Assembly: GCA_039636865.1 (NCBI GenBank) | Contig: CP144172.1 | Coordinates: 3,654,360-3,718,359, forward strand | Reading direction: 5' to 3' | From: Dermatophilaceae bacterium Sec6.4 | GTDB taxonomy: Bacteria; Actinomycetota; Actinomycetes; Actinomycetales; Dermatophilaceae | Length of the DNA: 64,000 nt | In this document: in pieces, positions 1 to 8,431 of the stretch | Layout: each line of letters begins with the position of its first letter | Position numbering within the stretch: position 1 is the first letter of the stretch | Program-made: the position numbers and the translations under genes | The notes under the pieces: model-generated | The model's input: only the letters and a program-made list of their open reading frames with translations | Told to the model about the DNA's origin: nothing | The model's database searches: none

Positions 1-1
1 A

Positions 2-865
2 GGCGAACTGCTGATGCTGCACGCGGCGGGCATCGCCGATCCGCAGACCGGGGCGGTGACGGCCCTGATCGCGAACTCCGGCACCGGCAAGACCACCGCA
101 GCCCAGCGACTGTGCGCAACCGACTTCGGGTACATCACCGACGAGACCGTTGCCGTCACCGCTTCAGGGGCTGTGCTGCCCTTCCCCAAACCGCTGTCGG
201 TGATCGTCGACGGGGAGGAACACAAGCATCAACACGGACCCGACGAGCTCGGGTTACTGCCTGCTCCCCCCCACCCCACCTTGCGTCGCCTGGTGCTGTT
301 GAGCCGCGACAATGCCCATGAGGGTCCGCCTCAACTGCGACAGGTCGACCTGCTCGACGGCATCCTGGAGATGCTCCCCCAGCTGTCCTACCTCACGAGA
401 TTGCCGGACCCGCTGGCGCTGATCGTGTCCCACGTGCGCTCCTGCGGCGGTATCCACCACCTGCTCTACCGCGACATCCAGGACTGTGTCCGGGTCTTGA
501 CCGAGCTGGCCGAGGCCGATCCGCAGGTCGAGGCCGATATCGAGCACTTCCCCGGGACAGGTGACGCGGCGGCCGAGGGGTCCGCATCCGCGTCCGCGTC
601 CGCGCAGCAGACGGGACGAATTCGGCGAGGTCACTACGTCGATGCGATCCGTATCGACGACGAGGTGCTGCTCGTCAACGATGAGCGCCCCATCCGATGC
701 ACTGGCCTGGGCGCCACGGTGTGGCTGGAAACGCAGACCCCACGGTTGATGCAGGAGTTGCTCCAGGCCTGTATCGAGCAACACGGCGATCACCCGGACG
801 CGGCCGAACTGGTGCAGCGCACCGTCGATGAGCTCACCGATGCGGGAGTACTGACGCGCAGCTGA
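2..865 (+). CDS. HPr-kinase-like P-loop protein with PqqD-like C-terminus (5' partial)
   Basis: The reading frame is open to the left edge, so the true start is probably outside the window; the first in-window ATG is at 14. A P-loop (NSGTGKTT) lies about residue 22 from that ATG and is followed by a DET motif, as in HPr-kinase/phosphorylase-like ATPases of PqqD-containing proteins. The last 80 residues (from YVDAIRIDDEVLLVN) look like a small winged PqqD-type domain. Between them is a low-complexity Ser-Ala stretch coded by a short DNA repeat at about 580-606. Such proteins often accompany peptide-modification or cell-surface loci, but the upstream neighbours are not visible. The P-loop assignment is firm; the biological role is unknown. 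Confidence 0.6.
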   Translation, partial: GELLMLHAAGIADPQTGAVTALIANSGTGKTTAAQRLCATDFGYITDETVAVTASGAVLPFPKPLSVIVDGEEHKHQHGPDELGLLPAPPHPTLRRLVLLSRDNAHEGPPQLRQVDLLDGILEMLPQLSYLTRLPDPLALIVSHVRSCGGIHHLLYRDIQDCVRVLTELAEADPQVEADIEHFPGTGDAAAEGSASASASAQQTGRIRRGHYVDAIRIDDEVLLVNDERPIRCTGLGATVWLETQTPRLMQELLQACIEQHGDHPDAAELVQRTVDELTDAGVLTRS

Positions 866-880
866 GCCGGCCGCGCGTTT

Positions 881-1825
881 TCAGCTGGCTTTTTTCACCG
901 TGGCCTTCTTCGCGGTGGCCTTCTTGGCAGTGGCTTTCTTCGCCGTGGCCTTCTTCGCGGTGGCTTTTTTTGCTGTGGTCTTTTTCGCCGTGTTCTGCTC
1001 GGCAGTTTCCTTCGTCACGGGCACTTTCTTGGCGGGCGCCTCTCCGCGAGCCGCGCGCGCCCGGTCCACGCTCTGCTGCAGTGCAGCCAGCAGGTCGACC
1101 ACCTGAGCGGAATCACCGTCATCGGTCTCGGCCGGGGCCGTGACCTCGCCGTCGCTGAGTTTGGCCCGCACCACGTCCTTGACAGCCTGCTCGTAGTCAT
1201 CGACATAATCTGCCGGCTCGTAGTCACCCGTGAGGGATTCAACGAGCATCTGCGCCATCGCCAGCTCGGCGGGTTTGGTCTCGGCGCCCTCGTCCAGGAC
1301 CGCGAACTGGGCCTGCCTGATCTCATCGGGCCACAGCATCGTCTGCAGGGCAATCACATTGCCGCGAACCCGCAGCAGAGCGACCGTCATCCTGGTTCGG
1401 ATCGAAATGGTGACGATCGCCACCCGGTCGGTTTCCTGCAGTGCCGCGCGCAGCAACTCATACGGTTTGACCGCTGACTTGTCAGGCTCGAGGTAGTAGC
1501 ACTTGTCCAGGAACATCGGGTCGATCTGGTTGCTGGGCACGAACTTGTCGACAGCGATCTCGCGGCTGCTGCTGGTCGGCAGTGCCGCCAGATCTTCGTC
1601 GGTCAGCACGACCATCTGACCGTCTTCGGTCTCGTACCCCTTGGCGATGTCGTCGTAGGCCACCTGCTCGCCGTCGACCGAACAGACCCGTTGGTATCTG
1701 ATCCGACCGCCGTCCTCGCGGTGGACCTGCCGGAACTGCACATCGTGGTTCTCAGTCGCCGAATACAACCGAACCGGCACGTTGACCAGGCCGAATGACA
1801 CGGCACCTCTCCAGATCGCTCTCAC
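881..1825 (-). CDS. ku: Non-homologous end-joining protein Ku
   Basis: This is a bacterial Ku homodimer subunit, which binds double-strand DNA ends and recruits the LigD-type ligase and polymerase. The sequence opens with the family hallmark VRAIWRGAVSFGLVNVPV and keeps the Ku beta-barrel region through about residue 250. I chose the GTG at 1825 because homology begins directly there; an upstream in-frame extension runs into the divergent ligase gene and has no Ku character. The C-terminus is a lysine-rich tail of repeated AKKx/TAKKA units (roughly the last 45 residues), coded by 15-30 bp DNA repeats at 890-1005. Basic tails of this kind in actinobacterial Ku are known to bind DNA. It is divergent from the ligase with a 16-bp gap. 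Confidence 0.93.
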   Translation of the reverse strand: MRAIWRGAVSFGLVNVPVRLYSATENHDVQFRQVHREDGGRIRYQRVCSVDGEQVAYDDIAKGYETEDGQMVVLTDEDLAALPTSSSREIAVDKFVPSNQIDPMFLDKCYYLEPDKSAVKPYELLRAALQETDRVAIVTISIRTRMTVALLRVRGNVIALQTMLWPDEIRQAQFAVLDEGAETKPAELAMAQMLVESLTGDYEPADYVDDYEQAVKDVVRAKLSDGEVTAPAETDDGDSAQVVDLLAALQQSVDRARAARGEAPAKKVPVTKETAEQNTAKKTTAKKATAKKATAKKATAKKATAKKATVKKAS

Positions 1826-1841
1826 CAGGCAAGATTGCCCC
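1826..1841. promoter_or_regulatory. Candidate overlapping divergent leaderless promoters, Ku / ligase
   Basis: The 16-bp gap between the Ku GTG and the ligase ATG contains CAAGATTG (1830-1837). Read rightward, CAAGAT sits 6 nt before the ligase ATG; read leftward, CAATCT sits 6 nt before the Ku GTG. Both spacings fit a -10 box of a leaderless transcript, and neither gene has a Shine-Dalgarno sequence. The promoter assignment is inference from spacing. Confidence 0.4.
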
Positions 1842-2834
1842 ATGCGCCCCATGCTCGCCACCCCTGCGGACCAAGTGCCGCGCGGACCCGCCTGGCAGCA
1901 TGAGGTCAAATGGGACGGGATGCGGGTCCTCGCGGACGTCAGCTCGGGTGCGTTGCGTCTCACGTCCCGTACCGAACGTGACGTCTCGAGCGCCTTTCCC
2001 GAGCTGCTGACCCCCGCCGCGGGCCTGACCGATCTGAGCGATGTCCTGCTGGATGGGGAAGTCGTGAGCCTGCGGGAAGGCCGCCCGTCGTTCGCGGCTC
2101 TGGCAACGCGGTTCAACGTAGGTGACACCGCTGCTGCAGCCGCGTTGGCGGTGCAGGCGCCGGTGACCTTGATGGTCTTCGACGTGCTGCGGGCGGCGGG
2201 CCGATCCGTCGTCTCGATGCCGCTGGCACAACGGCGCGAGATATTGGACGGCTTGATGCTGCACGGTGCCCGCGTCCAGGTACCGCCGAGCTTTGCCGAC
2301 GGCGAGGATCTGCTGCGCGCAACCGTCGACCAACGCCTGGAGGGCATCGTCTCCAAACACCTGGGTTCGGCCTACCTGCCCGGCTCGCGAAGTGCGATGT
2401 GGCGCAAGATCGTGCATCGCAGCACCGGTTCGTACGTCATCGGCGGCTGGCGTCCGGAGAAGGATTCCCAACGGCTGGGGGCTCTCCTGGTCGGAACTCC
2501 CAGCGGTTCGCGGCTGATCTTCCGGGGCCGGGTCGGATCGGGTCTGGCAGGCAACGCGGGCGCCGCGTTACTCGAACAGCTCACCCGACGATCGCAGCTG
2601 CACAGTCCGTTCCTGGACCGGTTGCCGAGCGCCGACTCCCGCGACACGCAGTGGGTGGTCCCAGACCTGGTCGCCGATCTGAGCTACCACGGACTGTCCG
2701 AGGGCGGCCGGCTGCGGCAGCCTGTGTGGCGGGGTATCCGCGCCGATCTACGCCCGGTCGACCTGGTCGACACCAACACGACTGATATCAACACGACCGA
2801 TACCGACACCTCACAGGTAGGCGCCGATGGCTGA
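1842..2834 (+). CDS. ATP-dependent DNA ligase, LigD ligase-domain type
   Basis: This enzyme seals DNA nicks through a lysine-AMP intermediate, in the ATP-dependent ligase family used for end joining. The adenylation motif KWDGMR gives catalytic Lys23, motif DGE follows (LLDGEVVSL), and the motif IV/V region EGIVSKHLGS is present. An OB-fold domain covers about residues 205-300. At 330 residues it is a stand-alone ligase, lacking the polymerase and phosphoesterase modules of full-length LigD. The last 20 residues are a Thr/Asn/Asp repeat of no known function. I chose ATG 1842 because upstream in-frame codons show no homology and overlap Ku. Its end overlaps the polymerase gene by 8 bp, suggesting coupled translation. 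Confidence 0.88.
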   Translation: MRPMLATPADQVPRGPAWQHEVKWDGMRVLADVSSGALRLTSRTERDVSSAFPELLTPAAGLTDLSDVLLDGEVVSLREGRPSFAALATRFNVGDTAAAAALAVQAPVTLMVFDVLRAAGRSVVSMPLAQRREILDGLMLHGARVQVPPSFADGEDLLRATVDQRLEGIVSKHLGSAYLPGSRSAMWRKIVHRSTGSYVIGGWRPEKDSQRLGALLVGTPSGSRLIFRGRVGSGLAGNAGAALLEQLTRRSQLHSPFLDRLPSADSRDTQWVVPDLVADLSYHGLSEGGRLRQPVWRGIRADLRPVDLVDTNTTDINTTDTDTSQVGADG

Positions 2835-3723
2835 AACTCAACAGGTGCTGGTGGCCGGACGTCAGTTGAGCATCAGCAACCTGGACAAGGTGTTGTATCC
2901 GGCGACCGAGACCACCAAGGGCGAGGTTCTGCACTACTACGCGAGCGTCGCCGACGTCCTGCTGCCCGGCCTGCGTGGTCGTCCGGTGACCCGCGTCCGG
3001 TGGCCACACGGGATCGGGGGCACGTCGTTCTTCGAGAAGAACCTGCCCGCGGGCGCGCCTTCCTGGTTACCCAGGATCACGATGAGATCCACCGGCTCGC
3101 GCGGCGGTACGGACGAGGTGACCTATCCGCTCGTCGACGATCTCGCGGCCCTGACATATCTCGCGAATCTCGCTGCCTTGGAACTACACGTGCCGCAGTG
3201 GCGGCAGATCGACGGTGAGGCCGCGAACCCCGATCGGCTGGTGATCGACCTGGATCCCGGCTCACCCGCAGGCCTGAGGGAGTGCGCCGAAGTTGCGCTG
3301 TCGGTGCGGGCGAGATTGGCTCGTCTAGGGATCACCCGCACGGTGCCGGTGACCTCGGGCAGTAAAGGAATGCAGATATATGCGGCCCTGGACGGCACCG
3401 CCACCAGTGACGAACTACGTGGGATAGCACGGGAAATGGCGCAGGCGATGACCCGAGAGCACCCTGATCTGGTTGTCTGGCGAATGACCACGTCGATCCG
3501 CGCGGGAAAGGTGCTCTTCGACTGGTCGCAGAATACTGCTGCGAAAACTACTATCGCGCCGTACTCGTTGCGCGGTCGAGAGCGTCCAATGGTTGCAGCA
3601 CCTCGTTACTGGTCAGAGATCTCCCGTCCCGCATCACTTGAACAACTGGACTTCGAGCAGGTTCTGCAACGACTCGAAACAGATGGAGATCTTTTTACAT
3701 CAGAACTACTTACTAAACCGTAG
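2827..3723 (+). CDS. LigD-type DNA polymerase (archaeo-eukaryotic primase fold)
   Basis: This 298-residue protein matches the polymerase domain of LigD, which fills in or extends ends during non-homologous end joining. Diagnostic features are SNLDKVLYP near the N-terminus, PHGIGGTSFFEKN, the metal-binding pair in VIDLDPG (Asp141, Asp143) and TSGSKGMQIY. The set Ku + ligase + polymerase therefore makes a split LigD system; no phosphoesterase domain is visible nearby. The start ATG lies inside the ligase gene (8-bp overlap), so the two are probably co-translated. A strong hairpin follows 40 bp after the stop. Confidence 0.88.
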   Translation: MAETQQVLVAGRQLSISNLDKVLYPATETTKGEVLHYYASVADVLLPGLRGRPVTRVRWPHGIGGTSFFEKNLPAGAPSWLPRITMRSTGSRGGTDEVTYPLVDDLAALTYLANLAALELHVPQWRQIDGEAANPDRLVIDLDPGSPAGLRECAEVALSVRARLARLGITRTVPVTSGSKGMQIYAALDGTATSDELRGIAREMAQAMTREHPDLVVWRMTTSIRAGKVLFDWSQNTAAKTTIAPYSLRGRERPMVAAPRYWSEISRPASLEQLDFEQVLQRLETDGDLFTSELLTKP

Positions 3724-3763
3724 ATATTCCACTCACTGGCCAACGCTGCAATTAATAGCAGAA

Positions 3764-3793
3764 CGACCCGACCCGAAGAATCGGGTCGGGTCG
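3764..3793. terminator. Perfect 13-bp hairpin between convergent genes
   Basis: The arms 3764-3776 and 3781-3793 are exact inverted copies (CGACCCGACCCGA and its complement) with a 4-nt AGAA loop. It lies between the convergent polymerase and lsr2 genes and has no T-run, as is common for actinobacterial terminators. It probably works in both directions. Confidence 0.75.
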
Positions 3794-3840
3794 GTAGCTC
3801 CGCATCAATCGCGTGGACTCAGCTCAAGCGAGGGGGCTGA

Positions 3841-4176
3841 TCAGGAGTTCGCGCGTGCGTACGCTTCCTGCAACTCACCGGAGACACGACCACGGTCGCT
3901 GACCGTGAAGCCGTTCGCACGTCCCCATTCACGCATCTTGTTTAGGTCTTCACGACCGGCTGTCGACGCCGGACGCGCAGGCGCACCGGCGCGTCGCGTT
4001 CCGCGCACCTTGCGGGCATGCCCGGTCCACGTCGCCAGGTCGTCACGCAACTTAGTGGCGTTGGCCGTGGAGAGGTCGATTTCGTAATTCACACCATCAA
4101 GTGCGAATGTCACTGTCTCTGCTGCTTCGGAATGGTCTAGGTCATCTTCGAGCAGGATCTGCACACGCTGCGCCAT
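3841..4176 (-). CDS. lsr2: Lsr2 nucleoid-associated protein
   Basis: Lsr2 is the actinobacterial H-NS analogue: it bridges DNA and silences AT-rich, often foreign, genes. The 111-residue length is typical. The N-terminal dimerisation region (MAQRVQILLEDDLDHSEA) and the C-terminal DNA-binding domain with WGRANGFTVSDRGRVS are present; the RGR in that stretch is the family's minor-groove AT-hook-like motif. The middle linker is Arg/Ala/Pro rich. The 150-bp upstream region (4177-4326) is clearly more AT-rich than its surroundings, which would suit autoregulation; that is inference. It is relevant to this window because the island at 47-61 kb contains lower-GC genes of the kind Lsr2 silences. Confidence 0.92.
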   Translation of the reverse strand: MAQRVQILLEDDLDHSEAAETVTFALDGVNYEIDLSTANATKLRDDLATWTGHARKVRGTRRAGAPARPASTAGREDLNKMREWGRANGFTVSDRGRVSGELQEAYARANS

Positions 4177-4326
4177 TTGGATCTCCTAACGATCACCATG
4201 GAGGTCTCATCGACCGCAATTTTCAAAACGACCGATTGTCTTTCAGTCGTTACACAACCATGGTAAACAGCTATTCAGCGATTTTCAAACTTCGCCTGAC
4301 TTGCACTTCAAATGCACAGTGTGCAG

Positions 4327-4509
4327 TCAGTTTTTTTCGACACTCTTCGCGTCTTCGGGCGCCACCTGATTCGAGGCCGCGTGCTCTTGATCCCATTTGG
4401 CCTGCGCGATACGTTCGCGGCGGTCGCCCTCCATCATGTACTTCAGCACCAGGTACAGCATGAAGAGCAACCCGATCGAGGGTATGAGGGTTTCAACGGC
4501 GGGCCACAT
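4327..4509 (-). CDS. Small single-pass membrane protein, unknown function
   Basis: From the ATG at 4509 this is a 60-residue protein: about 8 residues, one hydrophobic helix (IPSIGLLFMLYLVLKYMM), then a charged, mostly cytoplasmic tail with DRRERIAQAKWDQEH. The start overlaps the 3' end of ogt by 17 bp, so it is probably translated with the ogt operon. A longer in-frame start at 4572 would lie wholly inside ogt and adds no hydrophobic or conserved sequence. I recognise no family. A 13-bp palindrome (TGCACAGTGTGCA, 4313-4325) sits just past its stop. Confidence 0.6.
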   Translation of the reverse strand: MWPAVETLIPSIGLLFMLYLVLKYMMEGDRRERIAQAKWDQEHAASNQVAPEDAKSVEKN

Positions 4510-5014
4510 ACTCCAAGGATAGAGCGCCCTCCATTTCGTGCTGCAGCAGCCATATCTTCCGCTCGACGCCACCCCCGAACCCGGTCATCGCGCCGTTCGC
4601 GCCGATGACCCGGTGACAGGGCACGACGATCGACAGCGGGTTGCGCCCATTGGCCATACCCACCGCGCGGCTGCTCCTCGGCGCACCCAGCTCACGTGCC
4701 ACCTGGCCGTAGCTGCGGGTCTGACCGTAGGGAATGGCCCGTAGCCGAGCCCAGACGCCGTGCTGGAATTCCGTACCGGCAGGCTCCAGCATGAGATCGA
4801 ACTCACGCCGACCATCGTGGAAGTATTCGTTCAGCTGCTCAGCGGCTCGGCGCAGCACACCCCGCGCACTCTCCTGGCGCGTCCCGAACAGTGCCGCATC
4901 CGGCTGGTGGCGGTGCTCCTGCATGTAGACGCCGGTCACCGCGCGCCCGTTCGCCACGAGGGTCACGTCACCGATCGGTGTGCCGGTGAGCACGAAATGA
5001 GTGGTCGTATTCAT
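4493..5014 (-). CDS. ogt: Methylated-DNA--protein-cysteine methyltransferase
   Basis: This suicide repair enzyme moves the methyl group from O6-methylguanine to its own cysteine. The active-site PCHRVIG places the acceptor at Cys133, preceded by the helix-turn-helix region RSYGQVARELGAPRSSRAVGMANGRNP in pieces typical of Ogt. The 173-residue length is normal. Its ATG overlaps the stop of the upstream Ada/AlkA gene by 4 bp (ATGA), so the two alkylation-repair genes form an operon. Confidence 0.92.
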   Translation of the reverse strand: MNTTTHFVLTGTPIGDVTLVANGRAVTGVYMQEHRHQPDAALFGTRQESARGVLRRAAEQLNEYFHDGRREFDLMLEPAGTEFQHGVWARLRAIPYGQTRSYGQVARELGAPRSSRAVGMANGRNPLSIVVPCHRVIGANGAMTGFGGGVERKIWLLQHEMEGALSLEYVARR

Positions 5015-6507
5015 GAGATGTCCTTGTCCGGCAGTCGATTCACTTCATGGTCCCCGGTCGCCCACAGATGTTGCACGGCGTACGCACGCCACGGTCGCCA
5101 TCGACCCGATGCCTGCTCGATGGCACGCGGTCGGTCTTCTATCCCCATCGACCGGCAGGCGACCCGTACCCCGAGATCAGTGCCGGGGAAGGCATCGGGA
5201 TCACCGAGCGCGCGCATGGCGTAGCACTGCACAGTCCACGGACCGATACCCCGCACCTCGCCCAACGCCTCCAGGGCACCGCTTCGATCGGCACCAACGG
5301 TCGTGTCGAGGTCGCCTGCATGCAGGGCCGCGCACAATCTACGGATCGTCTCCCGGCGTGCCGTCGGCATTGCGTACGCCGTGTCGGGTGCCGCCAGGAG
5401 CGCTTCGGGGCGCGGGAAGAGCCTGGTCAACCCGCCGACCGGATCGACCAGATGGGCTCCGTACGCCGCTGCGAGCCGCCCTGCGTGGGTGCGCGCGGCC
5501 TTGGTGGACACCTGTTGACCAATGACGATGCGGATGGCCATCTCCTGCGGATCAACGGTGCGCGGCACCCGTCTGCCTGGAACCCGACGCACCATGGGAG
5601 CCAACAACGCATCCTCGATGAGCGCCGCGTCGATTGCCTCGGGGTCCGCATCGAGATCAAGCAACCATCGGCAACGCGACACAGCGACGCTCAGGTCGCT
5701 GAGATCACTGAGCAGCAGTTCGGCCCGCACGTGGTCCGCCTCGGGGCGCAGGCCGACGATCGCCGGCCCGGCGGGTAGATCGAGGGTTCGACGGTAGACC
5801 CCGTCGCGCCATTCCTCCACCCCGGACACTCCCGTGGTCGCGAGATGGCCGAAGAGGTTGTCCGGATGGAACGGCCGACGAAAAGGCAACCGCAGAGTCA
5901 ACCGGTGCCACGGGTCAGAGCCTGACCCGGAGACCTTCGGCCGACTCCCGGCCCGAACCCGCAACGCCGACGGAGTCATGGCGAACACTTCCCGGACAGC
6001 GTCGTTGAATGCCCGGATGCTGCCGAAACCGGCCGCGTGCGCCACCTGCGACAACGGCAGATCGGTGGTCTCGATCAGGATGCGGGCGGTTTGTGCGCGG
6101 TCGGCCCGCGCGATGGCGAGCGGGCCCGCGCCGACTTCGGCCTGCATCGCGCGTTCCACCTGACGCACGGAGTAACCCAGGCGGCCGGCCAGGCCCGGCA
6201 CACCGTCACGAGCCACCACCCCGTCGTTGATCAACCGCATCGCGCGGGCTACGAGGTCGGCACGGACATTCCACTCCGGGGAGCCCGGGCTGGTATCGGG
6301 TCGACACCGTTTACACGCCCTGAACCCGGCCGCCTGAGCCGCCGCGGCTGTCGGGAGGAAGGTGATATTCCGGGCCATCGGCGTCGTTGCAGGACAGCTC
6401 GGACGACAGTAGATGCCGGTGCTCCGGACACCTGTGACGAACCATCCGTCGAACCGTGCATCGCGGGAACGGACGGCACGTAGGCATGCGTCGGTATCGG
6501 TCAGCAT
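5011..6507 (-). CDS. Ada/AlkA fusion: zinc-Cys4 + AraC HTH + 3-methyladenine glycosylase
   Basis: This 498-residue protein joins an Ada-type regulator to a base-excision glycosylase. Domains in order: Ada metal-binding domain with Cys34, Cys38, Cys64 and Cys67 (CRPSC ... CKRC); AraC-type helix-turn-helix about residues 75-185; AlkA N-terminal beta domain about 200-320; HhH-GPD glycosylase about 320-485 with IVIGQQVS, the hairpin EVRGIGPWTVQ and the Asp of FPGTDLGV. Methyl transfer to a zinc Cys in such proteins activates adaptive-response genes, here probably itself and ogt. I chose ATG 6507 because the conserved Ada sequence starts there; a start at 6540 adds 11 unmatched residues. The same fusion is found in actinobacterial and some proteobacterial AlkA proteins. 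Confidence 0.88.
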   Translation of the reverse strand: MLTDTDACLRAVRSRDARFDGWFVTGVRSTGIYCRPSCPATTPMARNITFLPTAAAAQAAGFRACKRCRPDTSPGSPEWNVRADLVARAMRLINDGVVARDGVPGLAGRLGYSVRQVERAMQAEVGAGPLAIARADRAQTARILIETTDLPLSQVAHAAGFGSIRAFNDAVREVFAMTPSALRVRAGSRPKVSGSGSDPWHRLTLRLPFRRPFHPDNLFGHLATTGVSGVEEWRDGVYRRTLDLPAGPAIVGLRPEADHVRAELLLSDLSDLSVAVSRCRWLLDLDADPEAIDAALIEDALLAPMVRRVPGRRVPRTVDPQEMAIRIVIGQQVSTKAARTHAGRLAAAYGAHLVDPVGGLTRLFPRPEALLAAPDTAYAMPTARRETIRRLCAALHAGDLDTTVGADRSGALEALGEVRGIGPWTVQCYAMRALGDPDAFPGTDLGVRVACRSMGIEDRPRAIEQASGRWRPWRAYAVQHLWATGDHEVNRLPDKDIS

Positions 6508-6582
6508 GTACCCATTCTGCGCGCGATAAAGCCAGATCACTAGCCAGAAAACGACATGTCGTATTTCTGCCAGCGCAGTGAA

Positions 6583-7479
6583 TCAGGCCGTTGGCCGAGC
6601 GCCGCCGTCCGGTCCGAGCTCCAGGGGCAGGTTGTCGATCAGCCGTGTCGTGCCGACCCGCCCCGCCACTGCGAGCAGCGCCGGTCCTCGGTACCACTCG
6701 GGCACCTCGGTGAGATCAGTCGGATGCACCAGGACCAGATAGTCGATCAACGCGAGCGGTTCGCGTACGAGCACGTCACGGGCCGCCCGCCGTACTGCGG
6801 CGGGTCCGATCTGCGCCAGTTGCGCACCGGTATGCAATGCTCTGGACAGGCAGGCAGCGATCTCGCGGTCGGCGGCGGTGAGGTAGCGGTTGCGGCTGCT
6901 GAGTGCCAGCCCGTCCGATTCGCGCACCGTCTCCACAGCCACGACCTCGACGGGGAAGTCCAGATCACCGGCCATCCGCTTGATCAGCAACAACTGTTGA
7001 GCATCCTTCTGGCCGTAGTAGGCCCGCGACGGACGAACCAGGTGCAGCAGCTTGGCGACGACGGTCAGCACCCCGTCGAAATGACCCGGCCGCGAAGCGC
7101 CTTCCAGAACGGCACCCAGGGCGCCTGCCGCCACTCGAACCGCCGGCTCACCGTCGGGGTAGATGACATCCGGTGACGGAGCAAAGACGAGGTCGACCCC
7201 TTCGCGGGCACAGATCTGCAGATCGGACTCGACGGTACGCGGATATCGCGAGAGGTCTTCACCGACCGCGAACTGCAGCGGATTGAGGAAGATCGTGACC
7301 ACAACGTGCTCCACCTCGGCGCGTGCCTGCCGGATGAGCTGAGCGTGACCTTCATGCAGTGCCCCCATCGTCATGACAACGCCGACACCGTCGCCCAGCG
7401 CCGCCCGTGCGTGACGTAACTGTTCGCGGGTGTGAGCGACCGCGGGAGCGGTCGGGTGGGTGTCCGACATCATCGTCAT
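6583..7479 (-). CDS. panC: Pantoate--beta-alanine ligase
   Basis: PanC condenses pantoate and beta-alanine with ATP to form pantothenate, on the way to coenzyme A. The nucleotide-binding GALHEGHAQL (HIGH-like), FLNPLQF, the SRPGHFDGV loop, GQKDAQQL and SSRNRYL are all in place, and 298 residues is normal. Its start overlaps the stop of the upstream DUF2520 gene by 4 bp. That pairing is common in actinobacteria, where the DUF2520 protein may serve as a pantoate-forming reductase, so the two probably act in one pathway. Confidence 0.93.
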   Translation of the reverse strand: MTMMSDTHPTAPAVAHTREQLRHARAALGDGVGVVMTMGALHEGHAQLIRQARAEVEHVVVTIFLNPLQFAVGEDLSRYPRTVESDLQICAREGVDLVFAPSPDVIYPDGEPAVRVAAGALGAVLEGASRPGHFDGVLTVVAKLLHLVRPSRAYYGQKDAQQLLLIKRMAGDLDFPVEVVAVETVRESDGLALSSRNRYLTAADREIAACLSRALHTGAQLAQIGPAAVRRAARDVLVREPLALIDYLVLVHPTDLTEVPEWYRGPALLAVAGRVGTTRLIDNLPLELGPDGGARPTA

Positions 7480-8366
7480 TCGCTGGATCCCTCCGGTTCG
7501 AGCAACTCCAGCAACGGCTGGATCGATTGCGACGGGGTCAGGCGGACCCGGGCGGCTCGAAGAGTAGTGGCTCGCGCCATTGCGCGGTACGCCACCTGCA
7601 CGTCCGGTGTCTCATCGGCCAGCACCCTGAGGTGGGTGCGTATCGTCTCGACGTCACCCCGGGCGACCGGACCGGTCAACGCCCGGTCCCCATGCTCCAG
7701 CGCGTTGGCCAGCGATGCGCCGAGCAGACCGTGCAGCACCGTGGCGGGCTCATCTATCCCCGCATGTCGCAGCAGCTGCGCGCTCTGGGCCACCAACGTG
7801 ATGAGATGGTTCGCGCCATGCGTGAGCGCAGCGTGGTAGAGCGGGCGCTGTTGTGCCGTGAGGACCAGAGGCTGCGCGCCCAGGTCGAGGGTGAGGGCCT
7901 CCGCGATCAGACTCGCCCCAGGCGAGGCAGTGATCGCCATCGGGATACCGATAAGACGCTCGAAGTCGCGGACGGTCCCGGTGAAGGTCATGGCCGGATG
8001 CATCGCGACGGCATCACCACCGGCGTACACCACCGGAGCCAGTATCTCCGGTCCGTGCGCACCGCTGGTGTGGATGACCAGGCGCCCGCCGTCCCAGACA
8101 CCTGCGGTGGCGAGGGAGGCCACCAGAGGCCCCAGCTCGTCATCCGGGACGGCGACCAGGACGACCTCGGCGCTGCGGGCAACCTGCTCGGGAAGTACCA
8201 CCGGCACCCCCGGCAGCAGCTCGGCCGCCCGCGCCAACGAGGCAGCACTGACGCCGCTCGTTGCGGTGATCTCGTGGCCCCCGGCGCGTAATGCAGCGCC
8301 GAGTACAGCACCGACCCGGCCACAGCCGATGACGCCGATACGCAGGCTGGGCGGAGGCCCCGACAT
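7476..8366 (-). CDS. Rossmann-fold protein with DUF2520 domain (ketopantoate-reductase-like)
   Basis: The N-terminal Rossmann motif GVIGCGRVGAVLG binds NAD(P). The C-terminal DUF2520 half (about residues 145-280) is all-alpha, as in 6-phosphogluconate-dehydrogenase-like reductases. The ATG at 8366 has an AGGTGG ribosome site upstream; longer in-frame starts lie in the divergent gene's leader. It overlaps panC by 4 bp. By context it may supply pantoate from ketopantoate, but this is inference, and some relatives are annotated only as putative oxidoreductases. 296 residues. Confidence 0.8.
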   Translation of the reverse strand: MSGPPPSLRIGVIGCGRVGAVLGAALRAGGHEITATSGVSAASLARAAELLPGVPVVLPEQVARSAEVVLVAVPDDELGPLVASLATAGVWDGGRLVIHTSGAHGPEILAPVVYAGGDAVAMHPAMTFTGTVRDFERLIGIPMAITASPGASLIAEALTLDLGAQPLVLTAQQRPLYHAALTHGANHLITLVAQSAQLLRHAGIDEPATVLHGLLGASLANALEHGDRALTGPVARGDVETIRTHLRVLADETPDVQVAYRAMARATTLRAARVRLTPSQSIQPLLELLEPEGSSE

Positions 8367-8431
8367 GGTCACGCCACCTGACGTTAGCCGTCCGAGGGCG
8401 CAATGTAACGCGCGACCCGTACCGTTGCCGG

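Noticed and set aside
890..1005. Regular repeats resembling a CRISPR array
   Set aside because: They are contiguous in-frame codons of the Ku lysine tail without unique spacers.
1752..2471. Leftward open frames covering the first half of the ligase gene, including a Ku N-terminal extension to 2356
   Set aside because: They are antisense to the ligase, show no domain, and Ku homology begins exactly at GTG 1825.
3593..4087. Rightward 164-codon frame spanning the polymerase end and lsr2
   Set aside because: It crosses the strong terminator and is antisense to Lsr2, with no domain.
4313..4345. Palindrome TGCACAGTGTGCA followed by a T-run as a rightward terminator
   Set aside because: No rightward gene ends there; the T-run is the Lys-coding 3' end of a leftward gene.
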